Counted from the first letter of the stretch, positions 23,556-36,346 are shown. The stretch is DNA of 64,000 bases from Ambrosia x helenae (GCA_030844895.1 CM061232.1:87795769-87859768); one strand, 5' to 3'. A program made the numbers and translations. Notes: a model not told the origin generated them from the sequence alone.

Positions 23556-24306
23556 GATGAGAAGAGAAAAAAAAATAATGAGCAGTTAAGACGTTTGCAA
23601 GATATGGTTCTCGGATGCTACAAGGTATAAAGATACGAGTTAATCTTTATATACATATATACATTTTTTTTTTCTACTTGTTCATATGTTCTTTGACAAT
23701 TACAAAAATTTATCTTTATAATATATCATTGTTTTGCTCTATTTAAATTTAGTTATTTGCTATAGACAATGGGAATGCCAGTGATGTTGGATGTAATAAT
23801 CAACTATGTTGGATCGTTGCAGAATCAAATTGAGGTAATTTAATTGTGCAACTAACAATTAAAACAATATTCAGAATTATTGATGAGAAAATATTTTTCA
23901 AAATTAATAAGTTTAGTTTTTTCTTTTCTTTGTGTATTTTTAGTTTCTCTCAATGAAGCTTTCAGAAGCAAGCATGCTCTATGACCTATTGACCTCAACT
24001 CTACTGAATTGGATGATATGGCCCTTATGAAAGGTGACAGGAGGCTTTCCTAACTATCCTTGTTAAGAAGTTTTGTATCTTGAATCATATATATTGTTAA
24101 CTAAATAAAACGGACAAAATTATAAACATAACATTCTAGATTTGCTAATATGTTTCTAATATATTATAAATATTACTTCCACTTACTGCATGGGATGAAA
24201 ATTGATGTTGCAGGGAACAAATGGACATGAAGGACAGATGATAGAGAGGATGGTTGGAGAAGGGTATGGAGACTTTTCTCAATTTCAATCAACATTGTCT
24301 CCTTGA
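23556..24306 (+). pseudogene. Captured bHLH transcription factor fragment (BEE/HBI1-like), four exons
   Basis: Exon pieces are 23556-23624 (ending RRLQDMVLGCYK, the first helix of the bHLH), 23766-23834 (TMGMPVMLDVIINYVGSLQN, loop and second helix), 23944-24033 (FLSMKLSEASMLYD, then after a frameshift ELDDMALMK) and 24214-24306 (ERMVGEGYGDFSQFQST to a stop). Each intron has GT/AG borders, and the order matches the BEE/HBI1/CIB-type plant bHLH family, whose members bind E-box DNA as dimers. The N-terminal half and most of the basic region are missing, and exon 3 contains a frameshift. I infer capture of genomic DNA by a Helitron. The family call is from memory of its conserved helix-loop-helix. 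Confidence 0.82.
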
Positions 24307-24617
24307 ACACCATGAAATAGTTAACTCGATCTATACGTAAACTATATTTGTTCTAAGACTTTTAAGGTATTTGTTGATCTATTTAATGTTCTTGTTAAAT
24401 GTTGTATGAAGTGTGGTTCACAACATTGTTTTGCTTTCGGCAATTGTATATTGTTTAAGTTCCAATTCTAATTAATAAAATAAATTAAACACTAGCATAA
24501 AGAGAAAACAAAAACTTAACTATGTGTTAATTACTTATGTTATTTGTGTTAAGAAATAAGAAATCGAAAAGCCATAAATTCATGCTCACGCTAATGAATC
24601 AACCCGAATCTTTACCT

Positions 24618-25820
24618 TCTATACTATATTATAAAGAATTAGTGAAGGATACCCGTAAAATTTAAGTAAATACAACCTTTATTGCTTATAGTACAATGCT
24701 TATTGAAGTCATTTAGGGGGGAAAATTGTCTTTCTACTTAAATATTAAATTGTTGAAGAAATTAATTTAAACATAATTATAAAATTGATGAGGAAATTAA
24801 CAATAATGTGGTGACTCTTTACATTCATAACCTCTATACTTTATTATGTTTGTATCAATGTTATAGTCTTATAAATAGTGGTCATGTATTTGGTATATAA
24901 ATAATGTGGTGACTCTTCACATACATAACTTACATATCTTTCAATGTTTATAGTAAATAAATTACATCATATATTATGTATTTATATCTTCTTTTTAAAT
25001 TTATGTGGTTGCAGGATGGTATGATGTGACACTTCTGCACACAAATGAATATGTAGGCTTGAAGTTTGCCAACACACTCAACCCATGACACGTTTCAACC
25101 CATTAAAGTGAGCGATATATGTAGGCTTGACGTTTATACAAGCAAATATGATAGAAATATTTCATGAGCAACGTCATCGTCTTCCTCGATGGTTTTTTGT
25201 TTTCTCTGCTACTATAAGCTTCTAAGAATAGAATTTACGTTTATGTTCTCACGAAGTCACCAATTGTTTACATATCCAAAAGAAGACAAGTTCTTATCAG
25301 TCGATTTGGTAGTTTTAACTATATTGATTACTAATTTGTTTGGTGCAATATATTTATTACGGCGCTTGTCAAACTAACATAAAACGAGAGTATCTATATA
25401 AATCATTGACTCCGCTGCATCTCGTGGGTGCCCTAAAATAATAGAAATATGTTGCACACTACAAACTGCATTTTAGTAATTATATCACTTCCACTACAAT
25501 CTTATGGTCATTAAGAGATACAACGCCACTTCACTACTCTAAGCACCACTCTACGATGGCATACTTATCTGCCTTTGAGATACATAAAAGGGTCCCACCG
25601 AAGGACGTGGGCCAATCTAAGGGTGTTGTAAGGAATAGTACGGCCTATTGTTATGTATCCATTTAAAATTTTCAGAAGATATACTTATGAGTTTCAGTTT
25701 TTAGTAACATATATTTTATACATTGTTGTTTTCTACTTCATCATAACTAATAACCAACAAACACGATGCACGAGGGGCAAAACAGATGCACCCGCCGCAA
25801 CGCGCGGGCATTCCTACTAG
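24618..25820 (+). mobile_element. Possible separate Helitron nested at the 3' side
   Basis: TCTATACTATATTATAAAG is a typical Helitron 5' start and would pair with the CTAG end at 25820, giving a 1.2-kb element without coding content. If so, the bHLH fragment belongs to an older, separately truncated Helitron. The base before TC is T, not the expected A. Confidence 0.4.
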
Positions 25821-26347
25821 TACATTATAAAGGGGGAGTGATGTACCATTTAGTAATTTGCATTTCCGTACAACCTAACAAGAAACATGTACAACATATT
25901 TAAGCTTAATTCATAAGGGTATAATAGGTATAAATAGGACAATTAAGACACTTTGGAGGTTATAATAGTAATTTTGTGTTTTGTTCTTAGTTAAAAACTA
26001 AAATCTCATCCCTATAATACCCTCCCACCTTTCACCTTCCAAGAAATCAATGATCTATTGATGAAAAGTTATTGTTTCAATTTAATTTGATAACATTTCT
26101 TCATGTTCAAGTTCAATTCATTTCACATCTAAATTCCTTTCATATGCCACTTCATTGTTAATGGTGACTAAAGAGCCGATTAGAACAAGATCCTCGCGCA
26201 TAAAGAATTTTTTTTAGTAAACATAGTGGTCATAAATCAGTGGTAACTTTTTCCTAAACTCAATTCTACTCATGTCTTTATAGTTTATATAAATCAATTT
26301 TATACACTATATGTGGTTTATTTCTTATTTTGACTTGTGAATTGTAG

Positions 26348-26702
26348 GTCTATGGACTCAAATGGTCTTATGATATCCGTGAATTACATTAGGTGGAAAT
26401 GATAACAAGGTAAGTAAATAATATACTTATTATATTGATCTCTTTTGTGTTAGTAACTAATTTCACTTATTTTTCTAATATTTCTTTATGTTTATGTAGT
26501 TTTTTTGTTTGGATCCAACATTTGACTCAACATATTTTGAACTACTGTGAGCATACAACTGTTGTGAAGGCAGTTGCTCGATCTCCACATCTTCATGGAC
26601 TTCTGGCTTCCGGTGATGGTACTGCAGATCGATGCATTCGACTATTCGGTTTTGAAACACGATCATTAATTCTCATCTGAGCTGCATGGATACTGGTAGT
26701 CT
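26348..26702 (+). pseudogene. Captured FIZZY-RELATED/CCS52 (APC/C activator) WD40 fragment
   Basis: Exon piece 26348-26409 encodes VYGLKWSYDIREL, then after a one-base loss GGNDNK, and ends at donor GTAAGT. The intron runs to AG at 26498-26499. The next piece encodes FVWIQHLTQHILNYCEHT and VKAVARSPHLHGLLASGDGT, then ADRCIRLF, and later, in another frame, HLSCMDTG. This is the middle of the WD40 propeller of plant FZR/CCS52 proteins, which activate the anaphase-promoting complex. Frameshifts, and absence of the N-terminal C-box and the remaining blades, show that it is a fragment. The intron is kept, so DNA-level capture is more likely than retroposition. Confidence 0.87.
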
Positions 26703-27000
26703 GCTAATTTTTCTCATAAAGATTTCTAAATTTTTTTTCAAAGTTATCAAAATCATTTCAATCATAATATTCACCTTTAATCCACCAACTCAAACATCAT
26801 ATTATCGGTTCTGAAATTCCACAAGCATTTTATGATTTTGATTGTCAATCCTAAAAATCACATGTCTCAAATCCATGGTTAAGGTAACTCTCCATAGTCT
26901 ATAAATTCAATTTCGGTTGGCTTATTGCACTATATTATCTAGATAATGACATGTTAACTACGTAATCACAATAATTATTGTACAGTTTGTCATGTTGAAT

Positions 27001-29706
27001 TGTCACAACCCGGCCCAGGTGGGCCCGGCCGGAATACAGATGGTTACCAAAAACATCACGCAATGCAAGCAAACAGCGGGAGCAATGTATATATTACTAT
27101 ATATTATAAATAACAGTTTACATTTCTAAATACCGTACATTCTCTAATACAAATAGTTCGGGTAATATCTAAGGTTCTCGCTTGACTTCTGATTCGTCCG
27201 CCAGGGATACTCCGAGTCGTAGCTGCTCCCTCCTTCCAACTCAGACAGGTACCTGAACACATGCTTAAAATGGTTTTGGGTCAACAATAATGTTGGTGAG
27301 TCCGTGCGTTAGTTAAAATGGTTTTTAACAAGGTTATCCTTTCAAAAGCAGGTTCATAAAGTTTACACGGTTCAACACAAGGTGATGTACAAGCGACACC
27401 TCAAACCTAACACAGAATCTATCTACTGCCATTATAGATTCTCCTGGCAAAATACATGTCACAACGACCCGCAGGCTTCAGTAGAGGGTTTTCCGGGCTT
27501 CCGGATCCACTGTGTGTGGGGGTTTCCCCAAGTAGCGCTACCCACATATTAAGTGGCCCAATCCCCTGGGTTAATGAGTGTCGGTATGGTTATTCGGCAG
27601 CTACTATCTTGTCACATCAAACAGTTTATAACAAGGAAGCATGCATTCACCCAAAAACAGTAAAACACGAAAAGTGGGGAAGGTACACGGGACTCACCTG
27701 GTTGCTCAGCGTAAGTATAAAACGAGGTGCTCAGTATTCGTATTGGTACTCTCCTGGTGGGGCCCTATGTCGACACACATGTTATTATTATTAGTCTTTG
27801 GTTTCATTCGTAATAAAGGTTACGCGTGGGGACGAGCTCGAGTGTATTTAGCTTGATCAAGTCCGTGTTAATATTTTAGTAGTCCGAACCAATAGTCTAA
27901 TGTCCAAACGTCAAAGTATTAGTAGCAATGTTTATATGGTTCTGTGTGTTCCATATCTAGAGGTCGAGTCTAAAGCTTTGGTACTACGGTTCAATGTTTC
28001 GTGTGTTCCAAATGCCGTATCTTAATCCTATTGTCCAAGATGTCATATCCAAGGTTTCCAATATATATAGTCCGCAAGTTAGCTAATGTTCATATGACTA
28101 ATCCGAAAGCCCAAGTTGTTTGTAATAATAAGTGTTCTTATGTTCATGTGTCGAATCCAAGTCTTAGTTGTCAAATCTATATCTAAGTGTCATGTCCAAA
28201 GTTTATATCCGAGTCTTGTTCGTTTGGTCGAATCCACTTTCCTAAGTGTCAAAGGTGCAAGGCAATATTCAATGGTCCGATTATTATGTCATAATATCCA
28301 ACTTCTAGATCAAGTACAAGGTGACAAACTAATGTCCGAATCTTAGTACCCATTATCCTCATCATCCGTTTGTTGTGTCAGTCACTTAAAAGGATATTTA
28401 TTATCTTGATTTATCTAATTTACTATGTATAGTCTTTGCATTTGTGGTCTAATAGTCCATAGCTTATTTGTCAATACCATCAATGTCCAGTATGTGTTTC
28501 ATGGCTTATTAGTTCACATTCCTAAACTTCCCAAACTAATCATCTATATCATATATTACAATTCTCATCTTTACTTGTATATGCATATATAGTTTCTTTT
28601 AGATCAAATGTCCAGACCCTATATCTTTATTGAATTGGTTCGGATTAGTTATGCTCGTCAAGTCCCACACGATAATTGTATATAACCTTAACGTTTATAA
28701 TTAATAAGTTCGTGGTCCCGGTTATACCTCGCATTCGATTCATGATTCGTGTTGACCCGACCCGGCCTGTCATGGTTGACCATGTTGACCTCGGTTGACT
28801 TCTGTTGACCCGGGTTGACCCGTCCTTTGACCCGAACTCCTGACCCGTTTCCTAGGCTGGCCCGGTTATTACCCAAACAACACCATCACCTCCTGTGAAC
28901 TGCAATAGTCACCACTGGACAATCATCACTGACCACGATCATCTACCCGAGACCACCACCTGGACCGGTACCGAACCCCTTAACCATCCTAACACCACCA
29001 TAGCCTGCTACCAACACCCAAACGCCACCCCTTCTACGATACCCAACATCATCAACAAACACCATTATGGCCGGAACTCGCCACCTCTATTTGATGAGAA
29101 CTCGGTTACAGGGGCGGCGGCGCCACCGCCAGAGCCACCACTTAACTCCTCCTCTTCCTTCTCTCTCTTTCTCTTCGACACTCTCTCTACAGATCTGCTT
29201 CTCTCTCTTCCTCTCAGTTCTCTCTCTCTCTAGCTCTCCTTCACTCTCTGGAATAATAATTAGTGAAGCAAGGTTGTGGATATGAGGGTGTGGGTTGTGG
29301 GGCTCGGCCACCGGAGCACCGTCGTGGCGGCGGTCTCCTCTCTCTCTAGCTCTCTCTCACAGTAATATGTGTGTGTGTGAGATATGAATGTACAGATATG
29401 TGTGGGTGTGGTGTTTGTTTTTATAAAAAGAATTGGATGTGTGTTATGTTGTAAGAATGCCATGGGGCACATGGTGGTTACACCATGTGTCCCATGATGA
29501 CTAATCATGTTGGTCACGGATGGGTTCGTTAACGTGTATTAGCTCGGTCTCATAACGTATATTATAATAACAATTATTATATTAAATGGTTCGGTTTTTA
29601 GTTTCGCACACAACCGTTTCATTTATTATTGGTTTTGGTTCGTTTTATTATATGATAATAATATTATTACTCGAAAAATTTTGGGGGTCGGTGCCGGGTT
29701 GTTACA
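27001..29706 (-). repeat. 3' LTR (element sense) of the second LARD
   Basis: Contains a TATA-like TTTATAAAAA on the minus strand at about 29419-29428, a CT-rich stretch at 29150-29240 and a TTGAC cluster (listed separately). Small ORFs shared by all three LTR copies (for example at 28895) run through low-complexity sequence and are not convincing genes. Confidence 0.93.
28750..28845 (+). promoter_or_regulatory. Cluster of seven TTGAC (W-box core) motifs
   Basis: GTTGACC or a close variant occurs seven times in about 95 bases. TTGAC is the core bound by plant WRKY factors. Copies of the cluster are at about 34074-34165 and 47150-47235 in the related LTRs. Its place relative to the transcription start is not known, so a role is inference. 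Confidence 0.5.
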
Positions 29707-32322
29707 TTCTCCCCTCCTTACAAGAATTTCGTCCGCGAAATTATGGTTGGGGTTATATCTTGTAATTCAGTCACGGTTCTCATAGTTGGTTACGAACTTA
29801 TAGTTGTATTACTAGGTAGATAACTCACACTATGGCAATTCAACGAAATAAATCCTATACACACCACAAGGTTACAAGTATATATGGATACTAGGGCTCT
29901 GAAAGGGTCGTACTACGTTATTCAAATAGCTTTACGGTTTGTAAGAATACAGAATGATACTGGGTGTAATCAATCCAAACTACGATGTATGGTGTGGGAA
30001 TGGGACCATCGGATAGTTTGTTTGAGTACACGAAGTTTTACCAACTCAGTTGTTAGATCATCGCTTTGAGTGGATAGGTAAACAGCTATGACATGGAAAT
30101 CATGGAAACAGGACCTGCAAATTCCTCGAGCGTCTGGTCGTTCGAGTGGTTTTAAGAATGATCCCGTTTCATTTCCTTATCAGTCTAACGAAACGAGTCG
30201 ATGGGGAGGGATGAAAGGCAGTCGAATGGACGAGCAAAAGAAAACCAACTTTACACTTACCAAGTTGGGCGTCACTTGGGCTTTGGTAAAGAAATACAAT
30301 TCATATCAAGTGTCCTTCTTGTCGTTTACAATATAGGATCAAAATGGTTCGGGCGCTCTTATTTTCCAATGAGTGAGTTTAATGGGACAGAATTTCAGGG
30401 AACCTCAACGTCCGTCATCTGAACGGTATCTTCTGGTTTTGACCAGAGAGTTTCACTGGAAAAATGGAAAGATCAAATATTTTCTTTGCTTTCACATCGA
30501 TCGTATCATTTTCGCAAGGATTGCGACATTTTGATCAGAATCAATGGTTTCGTTTAACAATTTGAAAACAACATCCGGTTGGATACAATGTCTGAAAACA
30601 AACTAGAACTTATTCTGATTCAGACTTCCAATCTTATCTCTGACGTACCATTGGTGCTTATATATAGGGTGTACCGCAACTAACCCACCACACCTTTGAT
30701 ACCTCAGAAACGTACTGAAAGTATTTTTCAAGGGATATGATTTATCTTTGGATTGATTTCCAGTCCCATTCCTGATGTACCATCGGTGTTTATATATAGG
30801 GTGTACCGCAGCTAACCCACCACACCTTTGGTACTTCAAAAATGTACTGGAAATCTTTCTCAAAAACCTTCATGGAATTTCATACCACCATAACGTACGT
30901 GCAGATTTGCGATTACGATTGGGACCGTAATCGCCAAATTACCTTACATTAAGGTGTCATGTTTCTTAATGATACTAACTCGAATAACAAGAATGATCGG
31001 AATGCAATGACTTAGTAAAATTTTGGATAGCATGGGGAAAGAGCAAATGTTTTGCTTTGGTCGAAATTAATGGTTTCGTAACAAACAGAAAGAGCTTTCT
31101 TGATGTTCACATAGGTTTCAGGGGTTTTGTATAATCCGAAAGGAACGTAAATATCTAGAGGACAAGGAACAAACACGAAAGTTACACACTTAAATGTTAC
31201 CGGAGAGGTTTAAATCATAGTGTCCAAGAGCTTTTTGGTTGATTAAATGGAAAGATCACTAGATTTATGAGTACAGTGGGATGATTTTGCTCATAGTTTC
31301 GCTAAAGTACCCATGGAGTTTCAAGATTTTGCGAAGTTTGGAAGGGAACTCAAACATTAAAGGATTAACGAATGAGTGAAGTTTTGTACTCTGGCGTCTT
31401 TAAAATGGTTTAGAACATGGTGTACAAGGGTCTTTGATGATAAACACGGAAAGATCACCAGGTTTCTGAACACGATTGGGTGCCTTTGCTCACAACTTTT
31501 GCTAAAGTACCCATGGATTTTCAAGATTTTTGTGAAATGAAATCAAGGAGAATGCGACGAATAGAGTTCAACACGCTTTTCAGTGTTATCTCCCGATATT
31601 TCCAATTGAAAGATTAAGTACAAAGGTTCAATGAACGATTTCGAGTCTCAAGGGATGTCTAAGTAAGGTTTCATAACCGTAAACTGAACATCGAGTATGT
31701 GTTTGGTCTTCCAAAGTAGGCGGTTAGGATGTTTGTTATATAAACAAGAAGCTTCTCATGGACGACTTGGTCAAAATGTTCTACGCAAACGAGGGTAATC
31801 ACTTAATGGATTCAAAACTACAATCTGTCAAATGACCACATTATGGTTAAGAAACCAAGAAGCACAAAAAGGCGAAAGATATTCCTAAATCATCGGTAGT
31901 AAGCTGATGTAGTTTAGACAAGGTTCACATTTAAGGGTGTTAGTTTGACTTTCATGATCTTTAATAAGATATCCCCGAAATGCCCTTGTGCCTGCGGATT
32001 CATGATTATGTTCGTGACCATAATCACTTCCTCGCCTCACTTAAGCATCCAAGTATATTCTCATTAAAATCACGACATCTCACTTTCTCGTGCTTTGTCC
32101 CGCTAGTTTACTCGAGTGTTCCTAGTAAGGTCTCATCCTAATGTGTTCGGTACCCGTGGTCGACTCGTTCGGTATCACCTTGTTGCATCTCCGGTTCATT
32201 CATCATGTTTCGGTTCTCCAAACCGAAATAAACTTTATAACGTCAAAGGTTAGGATCCTAGGGTATACAGTTGAAGCCTAATGGAGTTCTTATTCGCTTC
32301 AGCTGTTTGCTCTGATACCAAC
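29707..32322 (-). other. Internal region of the second LARD, non-coding
   Basis: It begins with the purine tract (AAGGAGGGGAGAA in element sense) and ends at the primer site (32309-32321). A segment with CTTATATATAGGGTGTACCG and CTAACCCACCACACC is repeated at 30635-30720 and 30765-30845. No retrotransposon domain is seen in any frame. Confidence 0.8.
32309..32321 (-). other. Primer binding site, initiator tRNA-Met
   Basis: Minus strand TTGGTATCAGAGC, next to the LTR at 32323. Confidence 0.88.
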
Positions 32323-35036
32323 TGTCACAACCCGACCCAGGTGGGCCCGGCCGGAATACAGATGGTTACCAAAAACATCACGCAATGCAAGCAAACAGCG
32401 GGAGCAATGTATATATTACTATATATTATAAATAACAGTTTACATTTCTAAATACCGTACATTCTCTAATACAAATAGTTCGGGTAATATCTAACGTTCT
32501 CGCTTGACTTCTGATTCGTCCGACAGGGATACTCCGAGTCGTAGCTGCTCCCTCCTTCCAACTCAGACAGGTACCTGAACACATGCTTAAAATGGTTTTG
32601 GGTCAACAATAATGTTGGTGAGTCCGTGCATTAGTTAAAATGGTTTTTAACAAGGTTATCCTTTCAAAAGCAGGTTTATAAAGTTTACACGGTTCAACAC
32701 AAGGTGATGTACAAGCGACACCTCAAACCTAACACGGAATCTATCTACTGCCATTATAGATTCTCCTGGCAAAATACATGTCAAAACGACCCGCAGGCCT
32801 CAGTGGAGGGTTATCTGGGCTTCCGGATCCACTGTGTGGGGGGGTTTCCCCAAGTAGCGCTACCCACATATTAAGTGGCCCAATCCCCTGGGTTAATGAG
32901 CGTCGGTATGGTTATTCGGCAGCTACTATCTTGTCACATAAAACAGTTTATAACAAGGAAGCATGCATTCACCCAAAAACAGTAAAACACGAAAAGTGGG
33001 GAAGGTACACGGGACTCACCTGGTTGCTCAGCGTACGTATAAAACGAGATGCTCAGTATTCGTATTGGTACTCTCCTGGTTGGGCCCTATGTCGACACAC
33101 ATGTAATAATTATTAGTCTTTGGTTTCATTCGTAATAAAGGTTACGCATGGGGACGAGCTCGAGTGTATTTAGCTTAATCAAGTCCGTGTTAATATTTTA
33201 GTTGTCCGAACCAATAGTCTAATGTCCAAACGTCAAAGTATTAGTAGCAATGTTTATATGGTCCTGTGTGTTCCATATCTAGAGGTCGAGTCTAAAGCTT
33301 TGGTACTACAGTTCAATGTTTCGTGTGTTCCAAATGTCGTATCTTAATCATATTGTCCAAGACGTCATATCTAAGGTTTCCAATATATATATAGTCCGCA
33401 AGTTAGCTAATGTTCATATGACAAATCCGAAAGCCCAAGTTGTTTGTAATAATAAGTGTTCTTATGTTCATGTGTCAAATCCAAGTCTTAGTTGTCAAAT
33501 CTATATCTAACTGTCATGTCCAAAGTTTATATCCGAGTCTTGTTCGTTTGGTCGAATCCACTTTCCTAAGTGTCAAAGGTGCAAGGCAATATTCAATGGT
33601 CTGATTATTATGTCATAATATCAAACTTCTAGATCAAGTACAAGGTGACAAACTAATGTCCGAATCTTAGTACCCATTATCCTCATCATCCGTTTGTTTT
33701 GTTAGTCACTTAAAAGGATATTTATTATCTTGATTTATCTAATTTACTATGTATAGTCTTTGCATTTGTGGTCTAATAGTCCATAGCTTATTTGTCAATA
33801 CCATCAATGTCCAGTATGTGTTTCATGGCTTATTAGTTCACATTCCTAAACTTCCCAAACTAATCATCTATATCATATATTACAATTCTCATCTTTACTT
33901 GTATATGCATATATAGTTTCTTTTAGATCAGATGTCCAGACCCTATATCTTTATTGAATTGGTTCGGATTAGTTATGCTCGTCAAGTCCCACACGATAAT
34001 CGTATATAACCTTAACGTTTATAATTAATAAGTTCGTGGTCCCGGTTATACCTTGCATTCGATTCATGATTCGTGTTGACCCGACCCGACCTGTCATGGT
34101 TGACCATGTTGACCTCGGTTGACTTCTGTTGACAAGGGTTGACCCGTCCTTTGACCCGAACTCCTGACCCGTTTCCTAGGCTGGCCCGGTTATTACCCAA
34201 ACAACACCATCACCTCCTATGAACTGCAATAGTCACCACTGGACAATCATCACTGACCACCACCATCTACCTGAGACCACCACCTGGACCGGTACCGAAC
34301 CCCTTAACCATCCTAACACCACCACAGCCTGCTACCAACACCCAAACGCCACCCCTTCTACGGTACCCAACATCATCAACAAGCACCATTATGGTCGGAA
34401 CTCACCACCTCTATTTGATGAGAACTCTGTTACAGGGGCGACGACGCCGCCGCCAGAGCCACCACTCAACTCCTCCTCTTCCTTCTCTCTCTCTCTCTTC
34501 GACACTCTCTCTACAGATCTGCTTCTCTCTCTTCCTCTCAGTTCTCTCTCTCTAACTCTCCTTCTCTCTCTGAAATAATAATTAGTGAAGCAAGGTTGTG
34601 GATATGAGGGTGTGGGTTGTGGGGCTCGGCCGCCGGTGCACCGCCGTGGCAGAGGAGACCTCCGGTCTCCTCTCTCTCTAGCTCTCTCTCACAGTAATAT
34701 GTGTGTGTGAGATATGAATGTACAGATATGTGTAAGTGTGGTGTTTGTTTTTATAAAAAGAATTGGATGTGTGTTATGTTGTAAGAATGCCATGGGGCAC
34801 ATGGTGGTTACACCATGTGTCCCAAGATGACTAATCATGTTGGTCACGGATGGGTTTGTTAACGTGTATTAGCTCGGTCTCATAACGTATATTATAATAA
34901 TAATTATTATATTAAATGGTTCGGTTTTTAGTTTCGCACACAACCGTTTTATTTATTATTGGTTTTGGTTCGTTTTATTATATGATAATAATATTATTAC
35001 TCGAAAAATTTTGGGGGTCGGTGCCGGGTTGTTACA
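32323..35036 (-). repeat. 5' LTR (element sense) of the second LARD
   Basis: Near-identical to 27001-29706. It carries an extra AGGAGACCTCCGG segment near 34665 that is shared with the copy at 45758 but not with the left LTR. Confidence 0.93.
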
Positions 35037-35438
35037 TGAATGTCCATTAATTTTGTATTTTATACATATCTAACGTGTTATATGCATTAATTTATTTTAC
35101 TTTTCTAATGAAATGTTTATGATAAACTAAATGTCTTATTACATGGACATTGAACATCATAGTTTAGCGAAGTTCTTCTTACTCATCCCCTTAATATACA
35201 ACACACATATTATTTTTATCTTTTTTTCAAGAAACACAAATTTGGTTTCCTTTCTTTAAGAAAACACCTGTGGATAATAGATGCTTTATGGTTTGTTCTA
35301 ACGAAAAAATTTGGCTGATAACTATGGTTTTGAATAACGGCAACGTCAGATCACCCAATCAAGATGCATCGGTTTGAAGAAATTTTATATTTGAAAGGTT
35401 TTTTCAAAATCTTTAGCTTCAAATAATATGGATGACAC

Positions 35439-36062
35439 TAGGGGTGAGCAAATTAACCGCCATAACCGATAATATAACCATAACCGACATAATCGAACCG
35501 ATTTTAACCGATAACCAACATAATCAATGGTTATCGTTATTAAATTTCATTAACCGGCCGATCGCTTATGGTTATGGTTATGATGCTTTGGTTAACCGAT
35601 ATAACCGAACCGAATTTGTAAAGTTAACTTTATGTTTTACAATAACTATGTAGAGGTTTTTACTATAATAAAAGTATGTTATTAAAAAAATGATCTTGAT
35701 GTAATGCTCTTTTTTTGTGACGAACTAAAATTATAATCAAAGGCTAAGTATGTTTTTTTTGTTAACATCTTATTAAAAGGGATCCCACATTGATAGTATA
35801 ACTAGAAAGTGTAGTTTTGATTGCCTTGTACAAAATAGCACAAACTAAATCCAACATTGTAGGTTTCGCTTTTTTTTAGACCCATTGACTTTTAATTTTA
35901 TACTTTACCCTAAAGTTAATTTAATTTTATTTTTTTGTTAATAACTGAAATAACTATAACCAAATTCATACCAAGTAACCATAACCGAAGTTTGGTTATG
36001 GATATGGTTACTATATTTTTGTAAAAACTGAACCAAACCAAACCAACCCATGCACACCCCTA
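35439..36062. mobile_element. Non-autonomous hAT-type element, 624 bp
   Basis: Ends are TAGGGGTGAGCA and the inverted TAGGGGTGTGCA. It is flanked by a perfect 8-bp duplication GATGACAC (35431-35438 and 36063-36070), the size made by hAT transposases. The interior is AT-rich with repeated ATAACCGA/TAACCG motifs near both ends (subterminal repeats, also usual in hAT) and no transposase. Confidence 0.9.
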
Positions 36063-36289
36063 GATGACACAAAACAAAAATACCCGCAGCAACGCGCGGA
36101 CAATCTTACTAGTTATGTAATAATGTAACTGAGTCGAACAAGTAAACACGTGAGACGTGTTCGAGTACATGTGTCAGACATGATTCTCATATTTTTCTTG
36201 AAATTGGTATGTTCTTACTTGTAAACGATTTTTTTCATTAAATTCAAAATCATTCTAAAACTGAATTATTACACTTCATTAAAAATTAA

Positions 36290-36346
36290 TATCTATATCT
36301 ATATCTATATCTATATCTATATCTATATCTATCTATATATATATTG
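36290..36346 (+). repeat. (TATATC)n microsatellite
   Basis: About eight perfect hexamers followed by TATATATA. Confidence 0.9.

Larger units (their letters stand above)
22834..25820 (+). mobile_element. Helitron-derived region carrying a bHLH gene fragment
   Basis: A possible 5' terminus TCTATATCTATATC follows an A at 22833. The 3' terminus has the hairpin CCCGCCGCAACGCGCGGG, then CATTCCTA and CTAG at 25817-25820, followed by T, as expected for insertion between A and T. Another candidate 5' end (TCTATACTATATTATAAAG) lies at 24618, and a decayed 3' hairpin (CCGCTGCATCTCGTGGG) at about 25411, so two or more Helitrons may overlap here. No Rep/helicase ORF is present, so all would be non-autonomous. 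Orientation is + by the 3' hairpin and agrees with the captured gene. Confidence 0.6.
27001..35036 (-). mobile_element. Second LARD-type non-autonomous LTR retrotransposon, well preserved
   Basis: LTRs of 2706 and 2714 bp begin TGTCACAACCC and end GGGTTGTTACA on +. The TSD is TGAAT (26996-27000 and 35037-35041). The tRNA-iMet primer site lies beside the right LTR and the purine tract beside the left LTR, so the element reads on the minus strand. The 2616-bp interior has no gag or pol ORF above 86 codons. The LTRs differ at a modest number of sites and small indels, so the insertion is fairly recent. Palindrome AATTTCGCGGACGAAATT near the purine tract links it to Ty3-type elements. Confidence 0.93.
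25821..36112 (+). mobile_element. Helitron-like region with an FZR fragment, split by a LARD and a hAT element
   Basis: The 3' terminus at 36083-36112 reads CCCGCAGCAACGCGCGGA, then CAATCTTA and CTAG, followed by T. After removing the LARD (27001-35041 with one TSD) and the hAT element (35439-36070 with one TSD), the remaining DNA is about 1.6 kb and includes the FZR fragment. The 5' end is unclear: sequence from 25821 (TACATTATAAAGG) resembles a Helitron start abutting the previous element's CTAG. Membership of the FZR piece is inferred from order alone. Confidence 0.4.

Noticed and set aside
25189..25377. 62-codon hydrophobic ORF
   Set aside because: AT-rich Helitron filler with chance hydrophobic codons. 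No start context or homologue recognised.
27456..27794. 112-codon ORF repeated at 32778 and 45857
   Set aside because: It lies in the LTR on the antisense strand. The similarity is LTR identity, not selection.
28895..29233. Conserved ORF in all three LARD LTR copies (about 112-119 codons)
   Set aside because: It runs through CT-rich low-complexity LTR sequence, its frame end changes with repeat length, and it matches no family I recognise. Conservation is explained by recent common origin.
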